A stretch of DNA of 64,000 nucleotides from the NCBI RefSeq assembly GCF_003086295.3, contig NC_092040.1, positions 5,580,001 to 5,644,000 of the forward strand, read 5' to 3'. The translations under genes were made by a program, and so were the position numbers. Of the stretch, positions 23,954 through 37,100 are shown one piece after another; positions within the stretch are counted from its first letter, which is position 1; each line of letters starts with the position of its first letter. Under the pieces are notes generated by a model. It saw only the letters and a list, made by a program, of their open reading frames with translations. It had not been told where the DNA came from and made no database searches. Source of the DNA: Arachis hypogaea (lineage: Eukaryota; Streptophyta; Magnoliopsida; Fabales; Fabaceae).

Positions 23954-24951
23954 TACAAAGTATTGCTTGTACTTTGTACAATAGAAGGTTGTATAAGATA
24001 CGTTGTATATTCTTTACAGCAAAACATGGGGCAAATGTGCGGCATTGTTGTGTGTGTTTCGTTCATGCAGTTCCAAAGCACTTACAATTTGTATGGTATG
24101 TGCTGACTGCTGATAACTGAGGAAGAGAAATCAAGTATTCAAGTCCCTGAAAGTCTGAAACTGTGTGACCCTCGCGGGTCTTAGATAAATTCAACTGGGC
24201 ATTTTTATCCTGGAAGACCTTGTTTGTAGGATATAGCTTTTCTTAAACATATCGAGACATACGAATTTAGATATAGCTCTTCTGGAAGAATGGCATCATA
24301 TAATATGGAAGAGTCCAGTGTAGTGATTAGTGAAGGTAGATTTTGAGGAATTTGCATCATAAGGTCAGGGCCTTTTTAGCATTAGACTCCATTACTCTCA
24401 ATTGATCCCAAAAAAAACGTTTAATGTTCTCTCCCGCATGTTAATTTTATATAGACAAATGTTGTATGGACATATAGATTGGCATCTGGATTGTTCTTGT
24501 TTTTTCTTATTTTAAAAGATCTAGATATGGTTTAATATGCATACTAAAAATACTTGCAACCTTGTAAATTTGTCTTCTACGATAATGTAATGCTTCCCTA
24601 GCTAAATTTAGTTAACGTTTTATATAAGATTGTTTCTTACTTTTAGCTTGCTTTCTAGTTAAGACCACGATCGGCAACGCACACTAATGGAAGTAATGAT
24701 GGTTTTTACAGCGTTAATAGATAATGCAAAGGAATAGTTTGTTGTGACGAAGAATTTAAACTAAATCGTTTGATGCAAATATACTGGAAATCACATCACG
24801 TGAACCAAGCCGTAATTAAAGTCCAATACAATGACCATTTGAAAGAAACTAATGTTGGGCTGTACAACCTAATTCTATGTGAGATTTAGAGGGGAATATG
24901 ATGATGGTAATGTGCATATAATAAAGAAAAGCATGAATCATATTAACATCT

Positions 24952-25024
24952 GCCCGTCTAGCTCAGTCGGTAGAGCGCAAGGCTCTTAACCTTGTGATCG
25001 TGGGTTCGAGCCCCACGGTGGGCG
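24952..25024 (+). tRNA. tRNA-Lys (anticodon CTT)
   Basis: A 73-base cloverleaf. The acceptor 5' strand GCCCGTC pairs with GGTGGGC (G-T and T-G pairs included), with discriminator G. The D arm is GCTCAGTCGGTAGAGC. The anticodon stem is CAAGG/CCTTG with loop CTCTTAA, anticodon CTT. The T arm is GTGGGTTCGAGCCCCAC. The internal A box (TAGCTCAGTCGG) and B box (GGTTCGAGCC) are intact, there is no intron, and no CCA is encoded, as expected for a nuclear gene. A T-rich stretch follows within 10 bases and could end Pol III transcription. Confidence 0.97.
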
Positions 25025-27196
25025 TTTATATTTTGTTAATTTTGTTACCTAACAAGTTGTATGCCTCCAATGTAACCGACAACACTTCAATTGGTTTACT
25101 GCGGCCTACAATAAAAATTAAACATGCATAGGTTTCAATTTCATAACATTATTTATTTTCTTTTGGCAGTGTTCATTACCTAGGTATGTTTTCATCAGAT
25201 TTTTTAATTTTGACTTTATGTATTCTTCTATTAGACAGACGAGGGGTGAAACTTTCTTGAGTTGCAAAAGATAAGGAGAGAAAACCTGCCATGACTATTA
25301 CCTTATACCAACATTATTCATTAGTATCATGAAATTAAAGCAGCATTGATTATAATTTAAGGGCTCAACAGTGACAATTCTGTATTTCTAAATAGAAGAA
25401 ACAAACAAAAGCAAAACCAAACTCAAAAGTGAAAATATACACACCAGGTCAATTAATTAGGTCAATAATGTGTGATTATGAAAGTAGGGCAACAAAAATA
25501 TATATGACATTAGAAACAAGAGAAGTAATGGTATTGCAGTAAAGTATACCAAACAAAATTGTATTAACTATAGCAGGACAAGGACACTTTCCTTAATTAG
25601 GCACTGTGGTATTTTGAATAATAGGTCTATTATAGTATTAATATGTGGTGTGCTTGTTATGCTAGCTAGTAGCTACTAGAATAATGCTCTCCAAGGTGTC
25701 AAAATTAAAAAATAGTAATTACTATATATGAAATGATGGAGCCTTTTGAAAACAACGAAGAAAGATAGCTGAGAATAATTATAGGATGGAGGAGACAGAG
25801 ATCTATGGAATGGTGATAATGTATGCATTTGTGGGACTTCCACTTTCTTCAAAGATAGCTAATAAGCTATGAAATGATTTTTCTTTTTTTCTTTTTATTC
25901 AAAATTGGAGCCTGCATATTAAATTGGTTTTCAAATAATTTTAAATTTTTATTTTTATTAGTATTTTAATTTTTTTTTAAATAGATTAATATCTTTATAA
26001 GAAAACAAATTAAAGATTTAATTATTTTATAATAAAATTTATTTATCTGATAAATATATTACAAGTTATATTAAAATAGACAAAGAGATTTACATGTGAC
26101 AAAAATAATTTTGACAATTTTGAGAATAATAAAATTTATTAAGATATTTACATGTGTACAAAATGTTAATGATGTCTCCATAGTTCGGCATAGAGGAGTG
26201 CTAGGGAGCAGGAAGTTTTGTAATTTGTAACCATCAATTAGCTATTATTGGTGATTTTAATGGTATGATATTTCATCCAAAAGTAGAAAATCATTCACTT
26301 TGCTTTTACTGATTAAGTGCTGACCAGATTTCAATATAATTGCTGGCCTAGACCTTTCCGTGCGGCATATTCTCTGTTTTTCTTTAGTCTTTTACTGGAT
26401 TTATGTGTTTATTTTCCTTTACTCCTCATCATGCATTTACTTCTTTGTCATATGACTGATTCTAAGTTTGGTGAAGAAACTCAGGTTTAATGTTTGATTA
26501 TGTGGAGCCAAACTTCTAGCTTGTAGGTTGGTGTGTACATTTAACTATCTTAAACAAGTTATTAACTATCACCTTCTAACTTAAAGGAATATATAAATTA
26601 AGAGTTAATTATATTACTTCCGGTAAAAAAAATAAAGAATAGAAAATAGTAGAAAAAATAGAGTAAAAACTAAAAATGTTATATCAAGAGAATAATGTTG
26701 TACAACATATATAAAAATTATACTTTTATCTAATTGATATACATAATTATTATTTTTTTGTTTTAATTCATGTATGTGTGTATTTATAACTGGACAACTA
26801 ATTTCAGATTCAAAGATTTAATATGAGTGAAATAATTTATATACGTTACATACATACATATGATAAAGAATTTAATTTATATTGTTAATATACTAAATTT
26901 TAAGATTAAGTTCATAAATCAAACAATCATTTATTATTATTTCTTTCTCAATATTAACGATTAAATAATATTCGTGTAATTCATAGGTTAGGAAAATGTT
27001 AAGAAATAAATCTGGTGATGAGAAATAATTAAACTTGAAACTGTAAGGATAGGATCTGCATGCATTAATTGGAACCTAGTCTGAAAATTCCCACCTTCCG
27101 TTTTCATATATTCACCGACCTATATATAGTACACATGACTCATGTGCCAAAAATCATATAGTAAAAGTAGCAATATTGCTATTATTACCAAAAAGC

Positions 27197-27248
<52 letters not shown>

Positions 27249-28373
27249 CATTTATACTATTTTTTGGTACGCCTTATTAAAGTGCACAGCTTGTTTTTTT
27301 TTGGAAATCAAATTTATTGGATTTATTTTTTTATTATATTATCACTTTTTATATAAAAAATTACATATATATAAAAATATGTCAAAAGAATAGTGAAAAT
27401 AACACCTCTGTAAAGTTTGTATCATTTTGTCTTTGTCTGGTGGGTTCCTTGTTCCACAGCCTCCTTGATACATTCATCAAACTATTAAACTTTATTTTAA
27501 AAGAATATAATGAATGATGAAGCATTACTTGACCAAACTCTTTTCATTTGTTGGTTATAACAAGTTTAAGCTTTGTTGTGAGTGGTTACTAAGTGAAGTG
27601 GAACCGGAGTCTGTGATTGGCTGATTGCCACATTTTACAATTAACTTACATTATAATTAACAAACCCTAGCTAAGACATGCTTAAGATAAACTCTTCAAG
27701 TTTGGGGTAGTTGTCACATATTTTAAGTACCAATAAGGGTTTCTTTAAGAGTTTAGTTAACATATATTTTAGAAATTTGTTAAAAAATATAAAACTTATT
27801 TTAATATATTTATTAAAATAAAAATTTAAATTTTTTTATTAAGAATAACTTTAATATATTCTAAATATATAAATTATTAATTTTTAAGGGTGTGTTTAGT
27901 TTACCCTTAAAATTAATTAACTAAATTTACTTTTAGTAGATAGAAGTGTTTGGGTAATATAATCAGATTTAAAGTGTCAATTTCGGTTCAACTCAAAGCA
28001 ATTATTTGTTGCTTATACGTTTAATTTTTCAAGTTGGCTTTAATATCTAAATTAAAATATCATATTCTTATTAGCTATCCTTTCTTTTTATATTATTATA
28101 CATGTCTTACTTTCATAATTTTCATCTACAGTATCATTGTTATCTAAAGTATTTGATGAGGTAACTATTAATGTTTTCTTTTTCACCAAAAAATGTTATT
28201 TTAATTTTTTTTGTTATTTATGTTAAAAAAATTTAATTATGACTCAATATTATCTCATCATTAAATCAATAAAAATTTACTAGAAAGGTGATAATATATA
28301 TAGTAAATATTGCATAGGACAAACTCTTATAATATTACCTTTATGAATAAATGTAAAATATAATTAACAAAAT
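25025..28373. other. Gene-free AT-rich region
   Basis: Intergenic DNA without supported genes. It contains an (ATA)n microsatellite at 27199-27246, which produces a spurious poly-isoleucine frame. No RNA gene was recognised. Confidence 0.5.
27199..27246. repeat. (AAT)n microsatellite
   Basis: About sixteen uninterrupted ATA/AAT triplets in an AT-rich spacer. Confidence 0.95.
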
Positions 28374-29342
28374 AAAGTTTGGGGCAAGTTACTAAAATAA
28401 ATTATTTGTCTTTTCATATTACCAGAATATAATATTTATACATTAAGGACGCAAATGTATTTTTTTATTTTTTAGTTCTTATAGAAATTACGATAGGGTA
28501 TGGTGAATTATGATTTAAACATAAATTGCGGTATATGTAACACTTTAATTTTTAGCATTTCATGATTGTACAAAAAATAAGGCATTACTAACTTAATCTC
28601 TTTTATTGTCTATTTAATATTGAGCCTACAAACAACACATATTCACATACTTAATATCAATAATATATTGTAGTAAATATCCTAAACGGATAATTATAAA
28701 AACTGGATATATCAAAACACAAATAATAATATATATGTTACTAATATAAATAATATTAGTAACATAATGACAAAAGATATACAATGAAGCATTAGCAAAA
28801 CTAAGTTCACCAAAAAATACTAATATTTACTCATATCGGCGAATATCGAGTTCGATAATATTATTATTAATTAAATTCTATTATTTTTTATTTTTTATCT
28901 TTAAATTAAAAATATTAATTACTCAAATTAAAATATATATTTTTTATTATTTATAAATTATTAAAATTATAATTTTAATTATGTAAAATATTTTATCATA
29001 ACAAAAATATATAAAAATATGATTTAATTCAATTCAAATAGTTATAAATTTATTTAATTACTTTTAATAAAATAATTTTTAAAAATAAAAAATTTTAATT
29101 TATAAAATAAATTATAATTATTTATATTTATATTTTTAAAATTGAGAATCGTTTACGTGTGAGAAGAAATTATTATACCCTTTTCATAGTTTCTTCTCAC
29201 ACGCAACATTTATATTACGATTTACGTCTAAATCATAATTTCCCATACTTTTATTGCGATTTCTATAAAAATAAAAAAAAATTGATTTGCGTTTTTAATG
29301 TATAGATATTATATTTTGGTAACTTATTACCCTAAAGTTTGA
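28374..29342. mobile_element. ~970-bp inverted-repeat element
   Basis: Sequence at about 28,374-28,545 recurs inverted at about 29,207-29,342. Matching blocks include AGTTACnAAAATA, CCAnAATATAATATnTATACATTAA, ACGCAAAT, TATAGAAAT and AAATTATGATTTA. The left arm is longer by about 25 bases near its outer end. Between the arms is very AT-rich DNA with no frame. A 15-bp hairpin (29,156-29,203) sits at the inner edge of the right arm. It is a non-autonomous DNA transposon of uncertain family. Confidence 0.55.
29156..29203. other. Perfect ~15-bp hairpin
   Basis: Arms CGTGTGAGAAGAAA (29156-29169) and its complement TTTCTTCTCACACG (about 29190-29203) are separated by a loop of about 20 bases (TTATTATACCCTTTTCATAG). 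It lies inside the inverted-repeat element and is more GC-rich than its surroundings. Confidence 0.8.
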
Positions 29343-29888
29343 GAGTATAGGCATGATCTGTTAGAATTTTTTTGTGAGATTAAAGTGAGGATAATATAAT
29401 AGGACATATATAGGATGACAAAAAAAAGTTAGAAATCACAATACTGATATTTATACTTAACCTTTGAGACAAAAATAATATTTTAGTATTTTATATGTAT
29501 AAGTATGTTATTCACACAAAAAAAAAAGTATTTATAATATTTATGTATCAAATATTATAATTTTGTGGACTAGAGTTTGTGACCAGGGTTTGTACAAACT
29601 TATATATAAAATTATTATTATTAGTATTATTATTATGATAAAATAATATCTATATAGTTTAGGATTTTTATTTTTCTAATTAACATCTCAAAATTATAAC
29701 CTATATAACTTTTCATTAATATTAATGTATATTTTTGGATAATAAATAATTTATTGTAGTATATTGAAAAACATAATAGAAAGTAATAATAATAACTGAA
29801 TAATATATATTATGCCTTTTTTTAGAAATTTTATATCGAAATGTGATTTTGATTTATATTATTTATACGATATCTTTTCTTTAGTATT

Positions 29889-30266
29889 GTGCTTGTTTGA
29901 GTGCTATTATTTTGATAAAAAATATCTTTTTTCAATGAAAAAATATATTTTTTTTTATTTTTTAACGTATTTGACAAATTTTGAGTAATAAGTAAAAATA
30001 CTAAAAAAATAAAAAATATCTTTTTGAAAAGTTGTAATTTACATATTTTTTTTAAAAGATTTTTTTTTCTAAAAAAAAGATGTTTTTCATATAATAAATA
30101 AACAAAAAAATACTTTTATATTATTATATCCAAATATAATTGATAGATAAAAAAAAAAATTTTTGTACGAAATACTCAAATATAAAATAACTTTTATTTT
30201 TATACAAAATCTTTTAAAAAAAATAACTCAAAAAAATATTTTTTTAGAAGATTATCCAAACAAATT
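29889..30266. mobile_element. Diverged Tourist-like MITE, relative of the 10,886-11,269 element
   Basis: It matches the 10.9-kb element over its length: GTGCTTGTTTGAGTGCTATTATTTTG at the left, TTTTTTATTTTTTAACGTnTTTGACAAATTT internally, and an inverted end reading ATCCAAACAAATTC. It has lost GATC-type bases throughout and its target duplication is not clear. It is non-coding. Confidence 0.65.
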
Positions 30267-31601
30267 CATTATATCTTAAAAAAGTATATGGACACAACTC
30301 ACAATTTAGTTTTGATCAAAATTAATTTTACAATAATAAGTTAACACCAACGTCAATTTGTCAATGCTAATCTAAACACGCAATTAACAAGTTCGATGAA
30401 TACTTTCCCATTGTATTGGACTTTAATCCACCCATATATATGGAATGTTTATTATCGTGACAAATCATTTATCCAAAATTACCCTTTTGTTTATTTTTTT
30501 GCCATATTTATCTAATTCTAGGCTTCTAGCACACATCAACTTCTTGACTTGTGGCAGATGGTGAAAAAGTAATGTATACCCAAGATAGTCAATTTCTTAA
30601 TTAAATTGATAATGTTTTCAGATGTGATTAGCATTATTAGACTTTAAGAAAAGTCTGTTGGTATTTTGTGAGGAAAGTGAAAGTCCCTTAATTGGCAGTG
30701 CCTCTTTAGCAATTACTATGCTAAGTGATAATTGGCAATGAGGTAAAACAAAATAAGGCAACCTTTTTTCTTTTTTCGTGACGGAATTAAGTTTTATTTA
30801 AAAGTTTATTCTCGGTTAATGTATTTTTATATATATAAGATAAGATTCGAATTTTCAATATTTATTTAAACGAGCACTACTTGACTAATTCAAATTATTT
30901 AGGCAAAATTATTAATTTTGGTCAAAAGTCATATCAATTTTTTATTTTTTATTTTTTATAAAAAATATCTAGCAATTATTGTCACATTGATTTTGTAGAA
31001 AGAATTTACTGATTGCTCTCCTTTTTTGAGCTTTTTGTGGAGGCCACTTTCACTGGGCGAAAATTTTTTTTTCAACTTTTTTGTGGGCGTGGCAAAATTA
31101 AATTCTTAGAAAAGCACATGAACACTAATTAATATAATCAATTCTCTAATTCTGTGTGTTTGGCATCCAAAAGACGATATACTAAAAAGAGAAACGTTAT
31201 TAGGAGGTGATTTCCACTTATTTAACTTTATATTATAATTTATTATAAAAAGGTAAAATTATAGGTAAATTAGACAGATATTATTTATTAACCTTATGTT
31301 TTCTCTTTAGTCAAATAGGCATCCTAATTTAATAATGTGTTCATATGACCAAAGATTTTGGATTTGAACATAAGATTAGTAGGAACGTTATTGTTATCGA
31401 ATTTTTTTAGTGCTTTCATGTTATGTGAAGGATGAACCAATTAATCCAATAACACTAAAATTGGTTATCTTTTTATTCATCTTCAAAAATTTTGACATGT
31501 CTATGTACACTCGAAATATCTATATCAATGTTAATATTTTGCAATGAAATAAAAGAGTCTTTTGGAATTTCATGGTTGTTTTCAGTTTTTAATGTGAATC
31601 T

Positions 31602-31798
31602 TAGGGTGTTCATGGGTTTGGGTAATCCAAATTTAAACTAATTAAATTAGTTCTAAAATCAATTAGTAATCGAATATAATTAGATATGATTTGATGCTAT
31701 TCAATCATAATTGGTCTGAATATTAATTTTGGGAAGAACGAATAAACTCGTGAAGTCCGTCACCTTTTTATTAAATAAAAAAATATAAATTTTAATTT

Positions 31799-31839
<41 letters not shown>

Positions 31840-32080
31840 ACCTAATTTTATTATAATAGTAGATTTATGAGTATTTTGTTATTGTTAGAATATCATTGTT
31901 CTATTAATTGATATTACATGTTTATCATATTTATATGATTTAAAAAAAATTTCATTTTTTAATTCTTTTTAATTTATATTTCATCGGGTATCCAATTACT
32001 CGAATGAATTAATTATAATTCAATTAATTCGGTTTTCATTTTATCTCAAATTCGAACTAACTCGATTTATGAACACCCTA
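31602..32080. mobile_element. Short inverted-repeat element (hAT-like MITE?)
   Basis: Ends are inverted copies of AGGGTGTTCAT (31603-31613 and 32069-32079), followed inward by partly matching AT-rich sequence. Internal (TA)n runs occupy 31801-31832. About 480 bp, non-coding. Family assignment is tentative. Confidence 0.45.
31801..31832. repeat. (TA)n microsatellite
   Basis: Sixteen TA dinucleotides inside an AT-rich inverted-repeat element. Confidence 0.95.
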
Positions 32081-33170
32081 GTAAATATTCTAAATAATAA
32101 AAGCAAAAAAATCTAAATATTTTTTATTATAGTTATTTTAATGTATTTTTAAATAATTTCTAAATATTTTTTAAAAAATTCGGTGAAAAAGTGCTAAAAA
32201 GCCCACAACAATATTGATTAAAGAGTCAAAAAGAGAAATTTTAATTTTTCTAATGCATTCAACATATATTAAAAACTTAATACTTAATTTATATTTTTCT
32301 ATAAAAGAATTTCACTTATAATATCTCTAACTAATATTTTCAGAACATTTATTAACATGGCCTTTTAAAAGAAGCTAGAAAAAATACACAAATGATTTCC
32401 ACTTACTAAAATATTAATGTATTTTATTGGACATAATCAATCTTTAATAGTCACCATGCCATATTGCCATTTATTGATTGGGTTACTGAAGAAAAAACGG
32501 CATCTCCTTCTTTAAGAATCAACAATTATTATTTAATAAATAAAAATATTATGTATATGAAAAAAAAATAGTTAGCATATCTATATATATTATTTTACAA
32601 CTTTTTTATATATATTTTATATTTAAAAAAATTAATTTACTGATTAATTTTTAATATATAACATAATTATTTAATGAATAATACAAAAAAGATCTATATA
32701 ATATCTATGTTAAAAATACATATTAAATTTATTAATTATAAATTTTTTATAAAATATAAATTTAATTTATTTATACATTTATCCTTTATTTATTAAAATA
32801 AAAAATTAAAAAATTGTTGTTTATAAATTATAATATTCTTAACATATATTTTTATAAAAATATTATGTATAGACAAAAAATCAGACACTATGTATTTATT
32901 TAAAAATATATGATTTAATTGATTTTAGATATATTTTTATATTTGAATATATATTTTATAAATAACTAATTTAATAATTAATTTTTAATGTATATTTAAT
33001 ATAATTGATATTTTTAAGGTACATGTAAAAATACATAATTAAATCTTACAAATTAAAGAAAGATGGTAAAATGTAAGGGCAAGTTGGGAATAATAAAGAG
33101 GACTTTTATTTAGCATTTAAATTTGAGTATTCTGATTGTGTGGTGATTTAAGAACCGATGGGAACTGTTC
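32081..33170. other. AT-rich region upstream of APRR2-like gene
   Basis: No coding features. Its distal part should contain the promoter of the gene below, whose polypyrimidine-rich leader (CTCT runs) begins near 33,210. Confidence 0.4.
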
Positions 33171-33199
33171 AGTAATCAGTCACAGACACACTTCAACGA

Positions 33200-33369
33200 C
33201 CGCAGTTAAACCTCTCTCTTCTCCTTCTCTCTCTCTCTCTTCCCCTCTGTAGTCTCTTCTTCTCTAATCTCTGTCTCTCCTTGTTAATATCAATGCAATA
33301 AGTTAGAGGAGAAAGAAAGAGTAAAACTTGTTGCTGCAGAATTGGTGGGGCATTTTCTTTTCATCCAAG
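33200..33369 (+). other. Probable 5'-UTR exon of the APRR2-like gene
   Basis: A CT-rich leader (33210-33280, including a (CT)n run) ends at the donor CCAAG|GTATCTTC (33369/33370). The matching acceptor TTTAG|GGGATTG at 34104/34105 lies 28 bases before the ATG. The upstream boundary is a guess. The polypyrimidine content is typical of plant leaders. Confidence 0.5.
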
Positions 33370-34132
33370 GTATCTTCTAACAACGCGTAAAAAATGAACC
33401 TTTCTAGTTTTTCCACTCTCCCATTTGCATGCTCGTTATCCCTCTCTCTTCAAGTCTTCATTTTTGGACTCTGCTCCTTTTTTTTCTGTCCCTTTTTTTA
33501 AGGGGTGTTATGGTTGTGTGCATGGCATGTTAAATGTGCCACCTTGAGCTGCTTCATTCTCTCTCTTTTTTTTTCTGGCTTCAAGGTTCTGAATTTTGAA
33601 GTTTTTCTTCTTTCTCTTGGTTAGATCTTACCTGGGTTCGTCTTTGTCTCTTTGCTGTTCTGTGATACTATTGTCAACAAATGAGATCCTTGTCTCTTTG
33701 TTGTACTGGTCTTGTTTTCTATTTTTAGTTGTTGAGGAAATGATTTTACTTTTGTGATTCACGAGCTGTTTGTTGCATGATAAGAACTTATGATACTTAA
33801 ACTGAACCTTGTTTTGGTTGATGATCTTCTTCTTCAGACTTCAGAGGGCATGTTAGTATTCTACATTATTATCTCCTACCTATTAGATTTTCTTTTGGGT
33901 GGTTGAAAAAAGAAACTTTTTTTAATTTTTCAAAGTTTTCAATGGAAGTTTCTGCTTCGTGATCTTATTTATCATCTATGTTCTGTATTTAATATTAAAT
34001 TTTAGCTCCTTGAACTATTAAGCTTTTGAATCTGATGGATCTTGCAAAACGAATTGGCATGTTTTCTTCAATGAACAGTACTTATATGTGGTACTTGTGT
34101 TTAGGGGATTGAGTGATGATGCCAAACCAGCT

Positions 34133-37100
34133 ATGGTTTGCACTGCCAATGATTTACATGGTTGGAAGGACTTTCCAAAGGGTCTTAGGGTTCTTCTCCT
34201 TGAAAGAGACAGCACTTCTGCTTCTGAGATAAGAGCCAAACTTGAGGCCATGGACTATCACGGTGAGACATTTTTATGGATCCCCTCTTTTTCTAGTAGG
34301 CATGCCCTCACTTATTCATTTACTTGAGGTTTTGCATAGCAGCTTCCATTTTCATCAATTGGTGGGAGAATTTGGCCCTATCTTGATGTCGAATAATGGC
34401 ATCTTGTAAAGTGACATTGCTTTAGAATTTAGATGGTCCTTATATGATTCTTCCGGAAATTGTGGTTTAGTTGCATATAAGGTTGGAAAAATTTGAGTAG
34501 AACAACTTTTGATGATTGATGTTACCACATCTGGCATAAAGCAGCTAAAGCTGCACAACCATATGCTATTGTGGTCCAAATATGAAAGGTAACAATGATA
34601 AAGAAATTCTTGGTAACCAGATTTTATGAACTACTGAATCTATTCCATTTTTGTTGGCTGCAGAAGATGGGAATTTGCTATGGGAAATAAAAAGTTCCCA
34701 GAAACTAAGTCTCATCAAAATCATTCGATCAACTAATTTGAATTGGAATTTTGTGTTAAGAACCAACCTTGAGTGTTTCACTATCAGATAGTGTTATCTT
34801 CTTATACTCACATACCCTCTCCCTGCTTTGGCTTCCTTCATGCTTGTTTCTTTTCTTTAATTTCATAAGTAACATTCGAAGTTTCTGTACAGTTTCTACC
34901 TTCTACGATGAGAATGAAGCATTGTCAGAAATTTCAAATAGGCTCGAAGGATTCCATGTGGCCATTGTGGAGGTACTAAGATTTCTCCATTCCTTTGGTA
35001 TAAATAACAAATCATCACCTAATAACTGAAAATAATTTGAATATGTAAAATTAGAAAAGAAAATAACCAATAGGATGCTTGCAATCTTTAGGCTGTAAAA
35101 CATACTTCCACCAAAGTAGTCAATTTCATTATATTGGATTTTGCGAAATGCTAGCAATAAGTGATGACTTATATGTATAACTATGGATCCATCTTCATTT
35201 CAGGTGAGTACAAGTAGCAGCCAGAGAGGCTTTAAATTTCTTGAGAGTGCCAAGGACTTGCCAACCATCAGTAAGTATTAAACTGCAACCAACATTACCG
35301 ATTTAACTTCTCGATTTCATGTAATTATTTATAAGTTATAACTACCCTTTGTCCCACAAATAAAGGGAACATGAAATATCAGGAAATGTTTATTTGCAAT
35401 TTTCTAACAATTAATACATCCACTGTTTTATGTAGTGACTTCAGATACTCAGTGCTTGAGCACTATGATGAAGTGCATTGCGGTAAGACGTTGCTTTTTA
35501 TTCGTCACAATTATTCATGGGAAATATATACTTTTGGTTGAGCTAACTAAGTATTATCTTTAGTTGACTCATGTTGTCAATTGTTCTTTAGTTCAATATA
35601 TTTTAAATCATTCAAATCAGACACAGATGATGTATTCATGCCTCTTGACTCTGATCCATTTTATATTTTAAGCTTGGCGCTGTTGAGTTCCTATGTAAAC
35701 CACTCTCTGAGGACAAACTCAGAAATATCTGGCAGCATGTGGTTCATAAGGTCTGTTAATGTTTTCATGTAAGTTTCTTACCATAATATGATTGAAATGG
35801 TTTCTGATGTGCTTGATCTCAAGCAGGCATTCAATGCTGGGGCAAGTGTCTTGTCCGAATCACTAAAACCGGTTAAAGAGTCTGTAGAATCCATGTTGCA
35901 GCTGCAAACAGAAAATGGACATCATGAGAGTAAAATTTCCATTGATTTAGAGAATATATCAAGGTTTAGTGATAATTACCATGAGCAGTCTGCCGGAAGT
36001 GATAAATATCCGGCTCCTTCGACGCCTCAATTAAAACAGGGAGCAAGGTTACTGGATGATGGTGATTGCCAAGAGCATACAAATTGCTCGAATGAAAAAG
36101 AAAGTGGGGAACATGAAGGGGAATCTAAATCTGTTGAAGCATCAAGTGAGAATTTGAATGAAGGTACTCAACCACAGAAACCTGAAAAAGAGACTCTAAT
36201 TAAACAGGAAGAGGATTTTGTTGCTGATGGTTCCAATGGTGAAAGTACTGTTCCTTTGAATCCTCATGATAGAAGGTCTCTTAGAAGCACCAATGGAAAT
36301 ATAACATCTCCAAATAAAGCAGTGGTCCTTAGTGATACATGTCAAAACAAAGCTAACCGGAAGAAGTTGAAAGTAAGTGGCACTGTGACTAAGTTTTTCC
36401 CAACATTTTTATGACTGTGATAACTTTTGTTTAATTGTCAGTAATCTGGATATGTTGAATCTTTATCTCTTAGTCATTCAAATAAGATCATGTGCACAAC
36501 ATATGTCCATTTTGAGGAAAAGGTTTATAATGGAAACACAGAATTGTTAAATATGAACTGCTCTTTGATGGTAAGTAAGAATCTTCTGATCACATTTCAG
36601 ACTGATATCTTTGAATAATTGAATCTCATTTCCATGTTTTAAATAAATTTAATTGTCCTTGTGAAGGTGACATTCCTTGGAAGATTTGGAGCTCAAAGTA
36701 GTTAATGATGTATACATCCATAGAGAATTATTACACTTAATTGGACAAAAAAGGCATAGTTAGTTATCAAGCTCTTCAAGTTTTTTAACCGTATCATGCG
36801 AATGAACTGTTAGTTACTTGGTTTTGATTTCAGGTAGACTGGACTCCTGCATTGCACAAAAAGTTTGTGCAGGCAGTGGAACAACTAGGTATTGATCAAG
36901 CCATTCCTTCTCGCGTACTGGAGCTGATGAAAGTGGAGGGCTTGACTAGGCATAATGTGGCAAGCCATCTTCAGGTCATTAATTTTGTTGCTGGTAATAA
37001 GTATCATACTCTTTTCCAGAGCTGCAAATATGTTCATTTCTTTTTGGATAATAAAGAATAAAAAAGATAAAAGGAAAGAATATTAAATATTTATACCATC

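Noticed and set aside
27142..27393. Frame with a poly-isoleucine run
   Set aside because: Product of the (ATA)n microsatellite.
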